Positions 44,203 through 57,427 of a DNA stretch of 64,000 nucleotides are shown here, piece by piece. Position numbers and translations under genes: made by a program. The notes below the pieces were generated by a model that saw only the letters and a list, made by a program, of their open reading frames with translations, had not been told where the DNA came from and ran no database searches. This DNA comes from Comamonadaceae bacterium OTU4NAUVB1 (GTDB taxonomy: Bacteria; Pseudomonadota; Gammaproteobacteria; Burkholderiales; Burkholderiaceae_C): contig CP099603.1 in assembly GCA_024372625.1 (NCBI GenBank), positions 62,001 to 126,000 on the forward strand, in the 5' to 3' direction. The number at the start of each line of letters is the position of its first letter. The first letter of the stretch is position 1.

Positions 44203-44672
44203 GAGCGTAAGCAAAATAAGTTACGCGCGATTACATACCGGGAGTGCGCACAAGTTTTCGTAAATGTCAATGAACTGGGCTGCTTATAAAACAAAGGTTC
44301 TAAATTCTTGTCAGCCAGCGACATTTCCCCATGTGATGTGTGCCAAAAACGCGACACATTTTGCTGAATTCAACGTACCAAGTGACTTGAGCAAGCCAGC
44401 TTTGCTTGCTTCGGCAAGCAAGGGTCCAATCGCAGACGTCATGCACATGGATGAGTCATGTTCGCTCGATTCCTACACAAGCCGGACTTCAGCGAACAGC
44501 TCCCAGGTCCTGTGCGCAAGATCCCAAACTGACAGCGACGACTTCGCCTCCCGCACCAATAGCTGAATTTTCTTTGGTCGCTTGGCATGGTGGCAGGTGC
44601 TGCTTTTGGTCAGGCCCTGACTCCGGCAGACACGTCTGCCGATGCCCGAGCACCGGGCGGATACCATTGGGA
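44203..44672. other. 470-base divergent intergenic region between two kinase genes
   Basis: No gene is seen. It must hold the promoters of both kinase genes. A UUCG hairpin at 44402-44421 is the only clear structure. The GC content is lower than the neighbouring genes. Confidence 0.5.
44402..44421 (+). other. Stable UUCG-tetraloop hairpin
   Basis: TTGCTTGC-TTCG-GCAAGCAA: a perfect 8-bp stem closed by the extra-stable UUCG loop. There is no T-run, so it is not a standard terminator. It could be a leader structure of the downstream kinase mRNA. Confidence 0.4.
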
Positions 44673-45950
44673 ATGCACCAAAGCGAACCAGAATTCTTCA
44701 GTCTAGCCAACCATCTGGCAAAACGGCGCAGCGCATTGCTGCAGCAGTGGCGTGCAGCCGTTATCGCTGACACCACGTTGACCTCAGGCAGTGCATTGCC
44801 CAGAGTTCAACTGGACGACCATGTGCCATTCGTGCTGGAAGCTTTCGAAAGACAACTGCTGCCCGAAGGCCAGGCTGCGATCGAGCAGTCCTCAGCGGCC
44901 ACCGTCGAATCTGCCAATGCACATGGATTGCACCGATGGCAACAGGGCTACAAGCTGCAGGAAGTCGTTCGTGAGTTGGGGTACCTCAACCGTTTGATGA
45001 TCGCTGAGCTGGATGCTTTCGGGCACATGAACAAGGCCGACAACCATGTCATGGCCGCTGCGCGGCAATCGTGGGCAGCGGCGTACACGACCGGCGTGGA
45101 ACAAAGCACGAGCCAATTCTTCAAGCTTCAGCAGGCCGAGTCCCTGGGCCATGTGACCGACCTGGAAGCTGCCATGACAGCACTGACGGAAGTCGACAAG
45201 CAGCGGGCCGTGCTATGGGAGCAGATGGCCCACGACCTTCGCGGCAATGTTGGCGTGGTTGCGGTGGCGACAAGGGCGCTGAGCGTGCCGAACGCCACGG
45301 CCGACGCACGTGAGCGCTTCACCACGACGCTCGAGCGCAACGTGGACTCGTTGCGGCACTTGCTGGACGACGTGACCACGCTGTCGCGGCTCCAGGCGGG
45401 GGTCGATAAGCTGAAGGTGGAACAGTTCCAGCCGGGGGTGTTGATTCAGTCACTCTGTGATGGCTTGCAGGCGATGGCAGAGCAGCGTGGCCTGTACCTT
45501 CGAACGGTGGAGCCTGCTTATGGGATGACGATGGAAGGGGATGCGGTGAAGGTACGCCGGCTGGCCCAGAACCTCATCATCAACGCGCTCAAGTACACCC
45601 AGGAAGGTGGCGTCGTGGTGAGCTGGGCCAACTGCGAGGGCAAGGACACTGCACGTTGGCGACTCACGGTGAAAGACACAGGTCCTGGCATCCACGCCGG
45701 CCCTGCATCGCCATTGGCCGAAGCGCTCAAAGATGCCACCAATATCGCAAATGAAGCGACCGATCTGTCGCGAGCCGACGCAGCAGCGGTTTCTCTTGCC
45801 AAGCCCGCGGCTCAGACGGCAGGCGAGGGCATCGGACTTTCCATCGTCAAACGCCTGTGCGAGGTCCTGGACGCCACGATGGAGGTGAAATCCGATGCCA
45901 GGTCGGGCAGCGAATTCACCATTTTGTTGCCGAAGTCGTACCCGGCTTAG
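44673..45950 (+). CDS. Sensor histidine kinase with RsbRD-like N-terminal domain
   Basis: A 425-aa soluble kinase. Residues 1-150 resemble the RsbRD N-terminal helical domain (LAKRRSALLQQWRAAV, HRWQQGYKLQEVVRELGYL). HisKA follows with His in QMAHDLRGNVGV, then the ATPase domain (NLIINALKYTQEGG, DTGPGIH, GEGIGLSIVKRLCEV). It lacks a receiver domain. The frame is open upstream, but the ATG at 44673 is the first giving this domain. It is divergent from the LOV kinase. Confidence 0.85.
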   Translation: MHQSEPEFFSLANHLAKRRSALLQQWRAAVIADTTLTSGSALPRVQLDDHVPFVLEAFERQLLPEGQAAIEQSSAATVESANAHGLHRWQQGYKLQEVVRELGYLNRLMIAELDAFGHMNKADNHVMAAARQSWAAAYTTGVEQSTSQFFKLQQAESLGHVTDLEAAMTALTEVDKQRAVLWEQMAHDLRGNVGVVAVATRALSVPNATADARERFTTTLERNVDSLRHLLDDVTTLSRLQAGVDKLKVEQFQPGVLIQSLCDGLQAMAEQRGLYLRTVEPAYGMTMEGDAVKVRRLAQNLIINALKYTQEGGVVVSWANCEGKDTARWRLTVKDTGPGIHAGPASPLAEALKDATNIANEATDLSRADAAAVSLAKPAAQTAGEGIGLSIVKRLCEVLDATMEVKSDARSGSEFTILLPKSYPA

Positions 45951-45977
45951 GCATTGGCAACCGCCGAGTAAACCCAG

Positions 45978-45990
45978 TCTGAGGCTCAGA
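45978..45990. other. Small perfect palindrome at the pseudogene junction
   Basis: TCTGAG-G-CTCAGA lies exactly where similarity to the aldehyde dehydrogenase begins. It may be a scar of the rearrangement. Confidence 0.3.
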
Positions 45991-47249
45991 CGGCTCAGGC
46001 GCGCTCCGACGCGCTCGACAGGATCGGCACCGAGATCCTCGCGCGCAAGGAGGAACTGGGCACCCTGCTGGCCCGGGAAGAGGGCAAGACCCGGCCCGAG
46101 GGCATCGGCGAGGTGATGCGCGCCGGGCAGATCTTCAAGTTCTTCGCCGGGGAGTGCCTGCGCCTGTCGGGCGAGCTGCTGCCCTCGGTGCGCCCGAACA
46201 TCGGCGTGGAGATCACGCGCGAGCCCGTGGGCGTCGTGGGCCTGATCACGCCGTGGAACTTCCCCATCGCGATTCCGGCCTGGAAGATCGCGCCGGCGCT
46301 CGCGTTCGGCAACTGCGTGGTGCTCAAGCCCGCCGACCTGGTGCCGGGCAGCGCCTGGGCGCTGGCCGAGATCATCAGCCGCTCGGGCATCCCCGCGGGC
46401 GTGTTCAACCTGGTGATGGGCCGCGGCAGCGTGATCGGCAACGCGCTGGTGGCCCACCCCGGCATCCACGCCATCAGCTTCACCGGCTCGGTGGGCGTCG
46501 GGCGCCAGATCGGCATCCAGTGCGTCACCTCGGGCAAGAAGGTGCAGCTGGAGATGGGGGGCAAGAACCCGCAGGTGGTCCTGGACGACGCCGACCTCGC
46601 CCAGGCGGTGGAGCTGAGCGCGCAGAGCGCGTTCTACGCCACCGGCCAGCGCTGCACGGCGTCGAGCCGGCTGATCGTGACCGAGGGGATCTATGCGAAG
46701 TTCATCGCCGCGATGACCGAGCGCATGGCGAAGATCAAGGTGGGCGACGCGCTGGCCGCGGGCACCGACGTCGGCCCGGTCTCCAGCCAGAGCCAGCTCG
46801 AGCAGGACCTGGACTACGTCGCCATCGGCAAGGGCGAGGGCGCGACCCTGGCGGCCGGCGGCGAGCGCCTGAAGCTCGCCACCGACGGCTTCTACATGGC
46901 GCCGGCGCTGTTCAGCGAGAGCGCCAAGGACATGCGCATCAACCGCGAGGAGATCTTCGGCCCGGTGGCCAGCGTGATCAGGGTGAAGGACTACGAGGAG
47001 GCGCTGGCCACGGCCAACGACACGGAGTTCGGCCTGTCCGCGGGCATCGCCACGACCAGCCTGAAGCACGCGACGCACTTCAAGCGCCACAGCCAGGCGG
47101 GCATGGTGATGGTGAACCTGCCCACCGCCGGGGTGGACTACCACGTGCCCTTCGGCGGGCGCAAGGGCTCGAGCTACGGCCCGCGCGAGCAGGGCAGGTA
47201 CGCCCAGGAGTTCTTCACGACCGTGAAGACCGCGTATACGCTCGCCTGA
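45990..47249 (+). pseudogene. 5'-truncated aldehyde dehydrogenase (ketoglutarate semialdehyde dehydrogenase type)
   Basis: The frame is homologous to the intact enzyme at 5803-7248 from RSDALDRIGTEILA onward; about the first 57 residues and the start codon are missing, and an in-frame TAA lies at 45969. Catalytic Cys (GQRCTASS) and Glu (LEMGGKNP) remain. An ATG at 46113 could start a 378-aa product without part of the cofactor domain, probably inactive. Third-position GC is markedly higher than in the kinase gene just before it, which marks a junction. Confidence 0.75.
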
Positions 47250-47468
47250 CGTGATGGGGCCACCAAGCCTGTGTGCTCGTCGGTGATCAATCAGTCGAAC
47301 GTGATCTATCGATCATCCGGATGACCAGAAAGCAGGGCCGTCAAGCTGCAAGCCAATGCGTTCGGCAAGCCTTGGCGCTCGGCGAACGGCTTGGAATCGA
47401 CGGCGACGGTCAAGCCATTCGACCGGCGATGGAACAGCAAGGCAGCGGTTCAAGGCACGCGACAGCGA

Positions 47469-48365
47469 TCAGCGCCTCAGAAGCCCGCTGATCTTCTGCA
47501 CGTTGCGCAGGGTGCTCGAGAGGTGTTCATGCATGGCCTCCGCGGCCTGGTCGTTGTGGCCGCGCTCGAGCAGGTCGAGCATCGCCAGATGCTGACGGCA
47601 GTGCTCGACATAGCGGCTGCGGTCCTGCATCGAGCGATACGACAGCAGGCGCCGCACGCGGTTGACGCGGCGGATGGTGTCGACGAAGAAGGCATTGCCG
47701 GAACCTTCGACCAGCGATTCGTGGAAGCGCACGCCCCGGTCGTGCAACTGGTCGGCCGTGTCGGTCTCGATGCCGCCATCGAGCAGATGCAGTTCGGCCG
47801 CCCGGCAGCGCGCGATGACGGACGGCGCGAGGCGGTAGCCCGGCTCGCGCAGGGCCGCCGGCTCCAGCGCCAGCCGCAGCCGGTAGGACTGCAGCAGGCT
47901 GTCGGCGGTGGTCAGCATCGACGAGAACATCCAGCCGTAGCCCGGCTTCTTCTCTGCCCAGCCCTCGCTGGCGATGCGGCCGAGCACCGCGTTGAGCTGG
48001 GCCTGTGTCAGTCCATAGCGTTGCTTGAGCAGGGCCTCCGTGAACTCGTCGGGGAGCAGACCGCGCAGGCGGTCGTCGGCGATGCGGAAGTAGACCTGCG
48101 TGGCGACGTCCGACTCGTCCAGCCCGAGCCGGTCGGCCAGACCGCGTTCGCCGTCGCCGATCGGCTTGACCAGGAAATACCCCCGGTTGGGCTGACGCTG
48201 CAGCACGCCCTTCTCGGCCAGCAGCGAGAGCGCCTCGTTGACCGGTGAGCGCGACACACGCAGGCGGTCGGCCAGCAGCTGCGCGGGCAGGTGGCTGCCG
48301 GCGGGGAGGGCATCGGCTCGGATCAGGTCGAGGATCTGGGAAGGAATGGATTGGTCGGTCCGCAT
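47469..48365 (-). CDS. GntR-family regulator with a second winged-helix-like segment
   Basis: A 298-aa regulator. The N-terminal GntR winged helix (LPAQLLADRLRVSRSPVNEALSLLAEKGVL) spans about residues 10-65. A second helix-turn-helix-like segment (LTQAQLNAVLGRIASEGWAEKKPGYGWMF) is near residue 130, then an FCD-type all-helical effector domain. It lies 70 bases downstream of the aconitase gene on the same strand and probably controls that locus, with the inverted repeat at 51089-51114 as candidate site. Confidence 0.85.
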   Translation of the reverse strand: MRTDQSIPSQILDLIRADALPAGSHLPAQLLADRLRVSRSPVNEALSLLAEKGVLQRQPNRGYFLVKPIGDGERGLADRLGLDESDVATQVYFRIADDRLRGLLPDEFTEALLKQRYGLTQAQLNAVLGRIASEGWAEKKPGYGWMFSSMLTTADSLLQSYRLRLALEPAALREPGYRLAPSVIARCRAAELHLLDGGIETDTADQLHDRGVRFHESLVEGSGNAFFVDTIRRVNRVRRLLSYRSMQDRSRYVEHCRQHLAMLDLLERGHNDQAAEAMHEHLSSTLRNVQKISGLLRR

Positions 48366-48435
48366 GGGACCGGATTGTCCGACGTGGCCGGTGCCGCCAT
48401 GGATCGTCACGTTTCGCAGGCTCGACGAGGGCGTC

Positions 48436-51078
<2,643 letters not shown>

Positions 51079-51088
51079 GAGAGCAATT

Positions 51089-51114
51089 TTGCATTTGTGG
51101 AAACTAAAATGCAA
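51089..51114. promoter_or_regulatory. Inverted repeat in the acnA/lactonase divergent region
   Basis: TTGCATTT (51089-51096) and AAATGCAA (51107-51114) are perfect inverted 8-mers ten bases apart, in an AT-rich stretch between two divergent genes. It is a likely operator for the GntR protein at 47469-48365. Confidence 0.55.
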
Positions 51115-51192
51115 TTCAGTGCAAACCCGCAAGATGTCTCGTGAAACATCCGCACCCGGCTTTTCACTGATCCACCCGAGACAAGGACCCCC

Positions 51193-52245
51193 ATGCACGC
51201 CTACGTTGGCAGCCGCACCACCCGCGAACGCAATGCGCGAGGCGAGGGCATCGGCATCTTCGAGGTCGACGCCGCGACCGGCACGCTGACGCCCGTGGAC
51301 ATGGTGCAAGGCCTGATCAACCCTTCCTACCTCGTCCTGAACGCCACGGGCGAGTTCCTCTACACCGTGCACGGCGACGCGCAAGAGGTCAGTGCGTTCG
51401 GCGTGGATCGTTCGAGCGGACGCTTGCGCTTCATCAACAAGCAGCACACCCAGGGCAAGAATCCGGTGCATCTGGCGCTGGACCCGACGGGGCGCTTCCT
51501 GATCGTGACCAACCACCTCGGCGCCAGCCTGGCGGTGCTGCCGGTGCATGGCGACGGCTCGCTGGGCGCGGTCGAGCAACGCGTGGCGTTCGAAGGCCCG
51601 ATCGGTCCGCACCGCATCGAGCAAAAGCAGGCCAAGCCGCATTTCAGTCCGTTCGACCCGAGCGGACGCTTCGTCGTCGTGCCGGACAAGGGCCTGGACC
51701 GCGTGTTCACCTTCCGCTTCGAGAACGGTCGCCTGCGGCCGGCGGCGACGCCATTCGCAACGGCGCGCGAGGGTGCCGGGCCGCGCCACCTCGCGTTCCA
51801 CCCGAGCGCGCCATTCGCCTATGTCGTCAACGAACTCGATTCGACCGTGAGCGCCTGCCGCTTCGACGCCGAGACCGGCGCTCTGGCGCCGTTCCAAATC
51901 CTGCCGAGCCTGCCCGACACCTTCACCGGCAACAGCCGCGCCGCCGGCATTCAGGTCGATGCGCTCGGGCGCTTCGTCTACGCCTCCAACCGGGGCTGCG
52001 ACAGCATCGCCGTCTTTGCCATCGACCCGGTCACGGGCGCCCTGCGCTTCGTCGAGGCGGCGCCGACCCATGGCCGCACGCCGCGTTTCTTCACGCCGAG
52101 CCCGGATGGCCGCTTCGTGTTCGCCCTGAACGAAGACAGCGATTCGATCGCGACGCTGGCCGTCGACCTCGAGACCGGACGGCTGCAGCCCACCGGCGCG
52201 CGTGTCGCCTTCGGCAGTCCGGTGTGCATGGTGTTCTCCATCTGA
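51193..52245 (+). CDS. Lactonase-family beta-propeller protein (6-phosphogluconolactonase-like)
   Basis: A 350-aa seven-bladed propeller of the Pgl/carboxymuconate cyclase type, with repeats such as GIGIFEVDAATGTL, VSAFGVDRSSGRLRF, VSACRFDAETGAL and IAVFAIDPVTGALRF and the motif HFSPFDPSGRFVVVPDKGLD. There is no signal peptide. In this setting, a lactone hydrolase acting on an intermediate of acid breakdown is plausible. It is divergent from acnA and followed by a Bug receptor gene after 100 bases. Confidence 0.85.
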   Translation: MHAYVGSRTTRERNARGEGIGIFEVDAATGTLTPVDMVQGLINPSYLVLNATGEFLYTVHGDAQEVSAFGVDRSSGRLRFINKQHTQGKNPVHLALDPTGRFLIVTNHLGASLAVLPVHGDGSLGAVEQRVAFEGPIGPHRIEQKQAKPHFSPFDPSGRFVVVPDKGLDRVFTFRFENGRLRPAATPFATAREGAGPRHLAFHPSAPFAYVVNELDSTVSACRFDAETGALAPFQILPSLPDTFTGNSRAAGIQVDALGRFVYASNRGCDSIAVFAIDPVTGALRFVEAAPTHGRTPRFFTPSPDGRFVFALNEDSDSIATLAVDLETGRLQPTGARVAFGSPVCMVFSI

Positions 52246-52345
52246 GACGCCGGTCACGCAACCGTTGTCTTCCCAGGTTTGTTTCTCCATCGTCCCGCGT
52301 CGCCTCGAACGATCCGGGACCTCTCATCAGCACCAAGGATCGTTC

Positions 52346-53341
52346 ATGACCCGGAATCCCCGTCGTCGCCTGATTGGCACTGCCGCCGCCGTCGCCGCGC
52401 TGCTGGCCCTGCCGCTCGCTTCATTCGCGCAGGACCATCCCGCTCGGCCCATCACCATCGTCGTGCCGTTCTCGGCCGCGGGTGGCGTGGATGCCATGGC
52501 GCGCCTGCTGGCGGAGCAGCTGCGGGTGTCGCTCAAGCAGTCGGTCGTCGTCGACAACAAGCCCGGTGCCAGCGGCATGCTGGGTGCGGCCTATGTCGCC
52601 AAGGCCGCGCCCGACGGCTACACGCTGCTGCTCGGCTCGGCCGGTGAGACCGCCATCAATCCGTTGGTCTACAAAAGCCGCATGCAGTACGCGCCGGAAA
52701 AGGACCTGGCGCCCATCACGCTGGTCACGCGCGTGCCGAACGTGCTGGTCGCCAACCCGGCGCTGCCCGTGAAGAACGTCGAGGAACTGATCGCCTACGC
52801 GAAGAAGAATCCGGGAAAACTGTCGTATGCGACCAGCGGCGTGGGCAACCCCCAGCACCTAAATGGCGAGCTGTTCGCCTCGATGGCAGGCATCCAGATG
52901 AACCACATCCCGTACAAGGGCTCGGCCGGGCAGCTGGTGGACGTGGCCGGTGGCAACGTCGACCTGAGCTTCGTCAGCATGGCTGGCGCTGCGCCGTTCC
53001 TCAAGGGTGGGCGCCTGAAGGCGCTGGCCGTGACCTCGGCCCGACGTGCCAGCTTCGCGCCCGACATCCCGACCATCGCCGAGTTCAAGCCGATGGCGGC
53101 TTACGACATGGACAACTGGTTCGGCCTGTTCGCCCCCGCCAAAACACCGGTCGACGTGCAACAGAAGCTCAACACCGCCGTGACGCAGGCCCTGCAGGAT
53201 CCGGCGTTCGCAAGGAAGTTGATGGAGCAGGGCGGTGATCCTGCCCCCATGACGATCGACCAGTTCCGCGCCTTCATCAAGACCGAATCGGTGCAGTACG
53301 GGCGCATCGTGGAGGCCGCGAAGATCACTCCCGAAAACTGA
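52346..53341 (+). CDS. Bug/TctC-family tripartite tricarboxylate transporter receptor
   Basis: A 331-aa periplasmic binding protein with a signal peptide (residues 1-29) and the family pattern PITIVVPFSAAGGVDAMARLLAEQL, then DNKPGASGMLGAAYVAKAAPDGYTLL and HIPYKGSAGQLVDVAGGNVDLSF. Ligands of this family are usually di- or tricarboxylates. No tctA/tctB membrane genes accompany it, as is common for orphan Bug proteins in Burkholderiales. Confidence 0.9.
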   Translation: MTRNPRRRLIGTAAAVAALLALPLASFAQDHPARPITIVVPFSAAGGVDAMARLLAEQLRVSLKQSVVVDNKPGASGMLGAAYVAKAAPDGYTLLLGSAGETAINPLVYKSRMQYAPEKDLAPITLVTRVPNVLVANPALPVKNVEELIAYAKKNPGKLSYATSGVGNPQHLNGELFASMAGIQMNHIPYKGSAGQLVDVAGGNVDLSFVSMAGAAPFLKGGRLKALAVTSARRASFAPDIPTIAEFKPMAAYDMDNWFGLFAPAKTPVDVQQKLNTAVTQALQDPAFARKLMEQGGDPAPMTIDQFRAFIKTESVQYGRIVEAAKITPEN

Positions 53342-53363
53342 AATCCCCACCCAAGGAACTCCC

Positions 53364-54323
53364 ATGCGTCGCAACGACTTTTTGAAGACCCTCATCGCGT
53401 TATCCGCCACCAGCGCACTTCCGCTCACGGCCTGGGCCAACACCGCCATCAAGACGATGATCCCGGCCAACCCGGGCGGCGGTTGGGACACCACCGGCCG
53501 CGCTCTCGGCAAGGCCATGCAGGAAGCGGGCTTCGCCTCCTCCGTGAGCTACGAGAACAAGGGCGGCGCCTCCGGCACCATCGGCCTGGCGCAATTCGTC
53601 AGCAGCAGCAAGCGCGATCCGAACGCGATCGTCATGACCGGAGCGACCATGGTCGGCGGCATCATCGCGAGCAAGCAGGCCTCGCAGCTCGAGGCCGCGA
53701 CGCCCCTGGTCCGGCTGATGACCGAGTACCAAGTGTTCGTGGTGCCGACCGCCTCGCCGATCAGGACGATCCAGGACGTGGTGGCGCAACTCAAGGCGAA
53801 TCCCGGCAGCGTGAAATGGGGTGGTGGCTCGCGTGGCACCACCGAGCACATCGCCTCCGTCATGATCGCCCGGGAAGCCGGCGTCGATCCGACCAAGGTC
53901 AACTACGTGGCATTCCGCGGCGGCGGTGAAGCGGTCTCCGCGATCCTCGGCGGCAACGTCACGGTCGGCGGAAGTGGTTACACCGAGTTCGGCGAGTACA
54001 TCAAGGCCGGAAAGATGCGCGCCATCGCCGTTACCTCCGAGGCCCGTATTCCGGGCATCGACGCGCCGACGTTGAAGGAACAGGGCCTGAACGTCGTGAT
54101 CGGCAACTGGCGCGGCGTGCACGGCGCGCCCGACATCACGCCCGAGCAGCGCAAGGCGCTCATCGAGGGCATCGTGAAGGCGACCAGGACCCGGGCCTGG
54201 CAGCAGGCCGTCGAGCAGAACGGCTGGACGCCGGCCATGTTGACGGGTGATGAATTCAGCAAGTTCGTCGAAGACGAATTCGCGAGTCTGCGCGCGACCA
54301 TGACCAAGGCCGGGATGATCTGA
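53364..54323 (+). CDS. TctC-type tricarboxylate receptor
   Basis: A 319-aa periplasmic receptor with signal peptide (ending AWA) and the TctC-specific motif IPANPGGGWDTTGRALGKAMQEAG, closer to true citrate-transport TctC than the preceding Bug protein. It starts 22 bases after that gene, so the two receptors are co-transcribed. Two receptors side by side suggest different ligands or affinities. Confidence 0.9.
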   Translation: MRRNDFLKTLIALSATSALPLTAWANTAIKTMIPANPGGGWDTTGRALGKAMQEAGFASSVSYENKGGASGTIGLAQFVSSSKRDPNAIVMTGATMVGGIIASKQASQLEAATPLVRLMTEYQVFVVPTASPIRTIQDVVAQLKANPGSVKWGGGSRGTTEHIASVMIAREAGVDPTKVNYVAFRGGGEAVSAILGGNVTVGGSGYTEFGEYIKAGKMRAIAVTSEARIPGIDAPTLKEQGLNVVIGNWRGVHGAPDITPEQRKALIEGIVKATRTRAWQQAVEQNGWTPAMLTGDEFSKFVEDEFASLRATMTKAGMI

Positions 54324-54573
54324 GGTCAGCGAAGCGTCCGGAAGACCGGGGAAGCCCACGCAGCACGGCACAGCAAGTCGCCCGGCTGGTGGACGAGGGG
54401 AACAAGGCCCCCGACACGCTGAAGCACGCGCCCCGCTTGCTGTCGGCTCATGCGGCCGACCCGCAGCGCCACCGGCATCCACCGGCGCTCGACACCCCCG
54501 TGCTGCGAGCCCGAACTCACTTCGTCACGGACGACCGATGGGGCGTGCAGCGTCGCCAGACCTCGCAACCTGT

Positions 54574-56868
54574 CTATTGGCGAGCTTCGTAACGGTCGAG
54601 CATCATCACTTTGTCCCAGACCTTGACGAAGTCCCTGACGAAGCGATGGTGCCCGTCGCTGCCCGCATACACCTCGGCCACCGCGCGCAACTGGCTGTTC
54701 GAACCGAAGACCAGGTCACAGCGCGTGGCCTCGAAACGCTGTTGTCCGGTGGCGCGATCGACGATCGAGAAGGTCATCGCCTTGTCGTCCGCCGGCTTCC
54801 ATTCGTGATCGACGCTGGTCAGCACGCGGAAGAAGTCATTCGACAGCAATCCGACGCGGTCGGTGAAGACACCGTGGGCCGACCCGTCATGGTTGGCGCC
54901 CATCACGCGCAGCCCGCCGACCAGTGCCGCCCATTCGGGCGCGGTCAGGGCCAGCAGATGCGCCTTGTCGAGGAACATCTCTTCCGGCGCGACGCCCGGC
55001 GCGATCTGTGCGAACTGATCGTCCGTGTAATTGCGGAAGCCGTCGACCAGCGGCTTCAGCCAATTGAACATTTCGATGTCCGTGAGCTCCTGGGTGGTGT
55101 CGCGCCGGCCCGGGGTGAACGGAACCGACATCGGGACGCCCGCGTCGGCGGCCGCCTTCTCGATCGCCGCACAACCGCCCAGCACGATCAGATCGGCCAG
55201 CGACACGCGCAGGCCGCCCGACTGCTTGCCGTTGAAATCCGCCATCACGCGTTGCAGCGCGGCGATCACCGGCACGGTGCGCCGGTTGACCGCCCAGTCC
55301 TTCTGCGGCGCCAGCGCCAGCCGTGCGCCGTTGGCACCCCCCCGCTTGTCGCTGTTGCGGTAGGTGGCGGCCGCCGAGAAGGCCGTGAACACCAGATCCG
55401 ACACCGACACGCCGGCGGCCATGAGCTGCTGCTTGAGCGCCGCGACATCGCCCGCACCGATCACGTCGTGGTCGGCCGGCGGGATCGGGTCCTGCCAGAG
55501 CAGGCCGTTCTCGTTGCGCTTCTCCGGGCCCAGATAGCGCTCACGGGGACCCATGTCGCGGTGCGTCAGCTTGTACCAGGCCTTCGAGAACGCCTGCGTG
55601 AACGCGTCGAAGTCGTTCAGGAACTTCTCGCAGACCGCGCGGTAGGCGGGATCGGTCTTCAACGCGATGTCGCTGGTCATCATCATCAAGGGATTCATCT
55701 GCCCCGGGATGTGCGCATCGGGGGTCCTGGGCGCGTTCGGATCCGTGGGTGTCCACTGCAGCGCCCCGGCCGGGCTCTTGGTCTGCTGCCACTCGAACTT
55801 GAACAGGTTCTCGAGATAGTCGTTGTCCCACTGCGTGGGGTTGGGCGTCCAGCTGCCTTCGATGCCGTTGGTCGACGTGAATTCGCCGGCCCCGCTGCCT
55901 TCCGGGTTGTGCCACCCCAGGCCCATGGCCTGCATCGGCGCGATCTCCGGCGGCGGCCCGATGCGTTTGGCCGGCACCATGCCGTGGCTCTTGCCGAAGG
56001 CGTGGCCCCCGGCGATCAGCGCCACCGTCTCCTCGTCGTTCATGGCCATGCGCGTGAAGGTGGTGCGGATGTCGCGCGCCGACCCCATCGGATCGCCCTT
56101 CGAATAAGGGCCCTCGGGATTGACATAGATCAACGCCGAATGGCTGGCGGCCAGCGGGTTCTCCAGGTCGTAGTCGGCATCGCCGTTCTGATCGCGCCAG
56201 CGCTTGTCGCGCGAAACCATGGCGTCGGGCGTGTTCTCGACGCTCGCGTCCCACACCTCGGGTCCCCAGTACGTGCTGGTGTCCGCTTCCCAGGCGTCTC
56301 GACGCCCGCCCGCGAAGCCATAGGTCGGAAAGCCCATGATCTCGAGTGCGCAATTGCCGGTCAGGACCATCAGGTCGCCCCATGACAGCGCGCTGCCGTA
56401 CTTCTGCTTGATCGGCCAGATCAGGCGGCGCGACTTGTCGGTGTTGCCGTTGTCCCACCAGCTTTCCACCGGTGCAAAACGCTGCAACGCCTCGCCCGCA
56501 CCACCACGCCCGTCGGAGATGCGGTAGGTGCCTGCGGCATGCCAAGCCATGCGGATCATCTGCGGACCGTAATTGCCATAGTCCGAAGGCCACCACGCCA
56601 CCGAAGTCGTCAAGAACGTCTTGATGTCCTGTTTCAGTGCCGCGTAGTCGATCGTCTCGAAAGCGGCGGCGTAATCGAAGTCCGCGCCGAGCGGATCCGC
56701 CTGTGGACCGTTCGCGTGCAGCTGCTCGACCTTCAGGCGGTTCGGGTACCAATCCGACAGCGCGGGGGGTGTGCCCAACGCGCCCCCGACCCGGTCTCCG
56801 CCGAACGGGCAACGACCGGTCATGTCGTGGGTCTGCGTGTCGGTCTTGTCGTCCTTGATGTCCAGCAT
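54574..56868 (-). CDS. katG: Catalase-peroxidase KatG
   Basis: A 764-aa bifunctional haem enzyme. Distal-site residues are in [12 protein letters not shown]; Tyr and Met of the Met-Tyr-Trp crosslink are in LIYVNPEGP and [15 protein letters not shown]; the proximal His is in [10 protein letters not shown]. The N- and C-terminal halves repeat as in all KatG. It removes hydrogen peroxide. No OxyR gene lies next to it and no clear promoter was identified. Confidence 0.95.
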   Translation of the reverse strand: MLDIKDDKTDTQTHDMTGRCPFGGDRVGGALGTPPALSDWYPNRLKVEQLHANGPQADPLGADFDYAAAFETIDYAALKQDIKTFLTTSVAWWPSDYGNYGPQMIRMAWHAAGTYRISDGRGGAGEALQRFAPVESWWDNGNTDKSRRLIWPIKQKYGSALSWGDLMVLTGNCALEIMGFPTYGFAGGRRDAWEADTSTYWGPEVWDASVENTPDAMVSRDKRWRDQNGDADYDLENPLAASHSALIYVNPEGPYSKGDPMGSARDIRTTFTRMAMNDEETVALIAGGHAFGKSHGMVPAKRIGPPPEIAPMQAMGLGWHNPEGSGAGEFTSTNGIEGSWTPNPTQWDNDYLENLFKFEWQQTKSPAGALQWTPTDPNAPRTPDAHIPGQMNPLMMMTSDIALKTDPAYRAVCEKFLNDFDAFTQAFSKAWYKLTHRDMGPRERYLGPEKRNENGLLWQDPIPPADHDVIGAGDVAALKQQLMAAGVSVSDLVFTAFSAAATYRNSDKRGGANGARLALAPQKDWAVNRRTVPVIAALQRVMADFNGKQSGGLRVSLADLIVLGGCAAIEKAAADAGVPMSVPFTPGRRDTTQELTDIEMFNWLKPLVDGFRNYTDDQFAQIAPGVAPEEMFLDKAHLLALTAPEWAALVGGLRVMGANHDGSAHGVFTDRVGLLSNDFFRVLTSVDHEWKPADDKAMTFSIVDRATGQQRFEATRCDLVFGSNSQLRAVAEVYAGSDGHHRFVRDFVKVWDKVMMLDRYEARQ

Positions 56869-57427
56869 GTCGTGTTGTCCTTGTTTTGTTACAGCTGCAG
56901 TCTATGGCTGTCCGTACTCCCCGCGTTTCATTGTTGACATTGCCATGGCGCTCGCCACGCGCCCGCTGCAGCCGATCGCCGAAGCTCGCTTCGCAGAAAC
57001 CGATTGCAAGTTGTTTCAAGATGGGTAACGGTGAGACGTTCGAAGAGCGCTGTCGGTCTTCCGCGACCCGATGGAAGATCGTCGTGCGATCAGCAGTCGA
57101 GCTCACCCATGAGCCGGGTGGTGACCATCTCAGTGCAACAAAACTGGGATCGGTTCGAAGTGACGGGTCGACGCTCGCTCGACGCCGACATCCGGGTGCA
57201 CCAGTGACCCTGCGAATGCTCGGGCAGGGTCATCGGCGCACAGGCAATCTCCGGACCGGGCGCGGCCTGGAAACCCGCTTCGTCGTACGAAGCGGCAAGC
57301 GCCGGGACTATGGCAGCGAACCCGATCGTCGGTTGCACTGCCTCGTCATGCGCGTGGCGCCGTCCATTGCAGTGGCAAGGCGCTCGTGGGTCTGCCTGAT
57401 CCTTTTTTCCAATCAGTGAGAAATACC
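56869..57427. other. Intergenic region between katG and the SDR gene
   Basis: No supported gene over about 560 bases. A 32-codon open frame (57109-57207, MSRVVTISVQQNWDRFEV...) lacks a ribosome binding site and matches nothing I know. The region must hold the promoters of both divergent genes. Confidence 0.45.

Noticed and set aside
45450..47144. 564-codon open frame on the minus strand
   Set aside because: Antisense to the kinase end and the aldehyde dehydrogenase pseudogene; low-complexity, no domain.
51079..52290. Possible N-terminal extension of aconitase by 404 codons
   Set aside because: The extension is antisense to the lactonase gene and would cross the promoter region; AcnA length and start are matched by the ATG at 51078.
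54538..56385. 615-codon open frame on the plus strand
   Set aside because: Antisense shadow of katG, which has full motif support.
57109..57207. 32-codon open frame between katG and the SDR gene
   Set aside because: No ribosome binding site, no known family, and such short frames are common by chance in GC-rich DNA.
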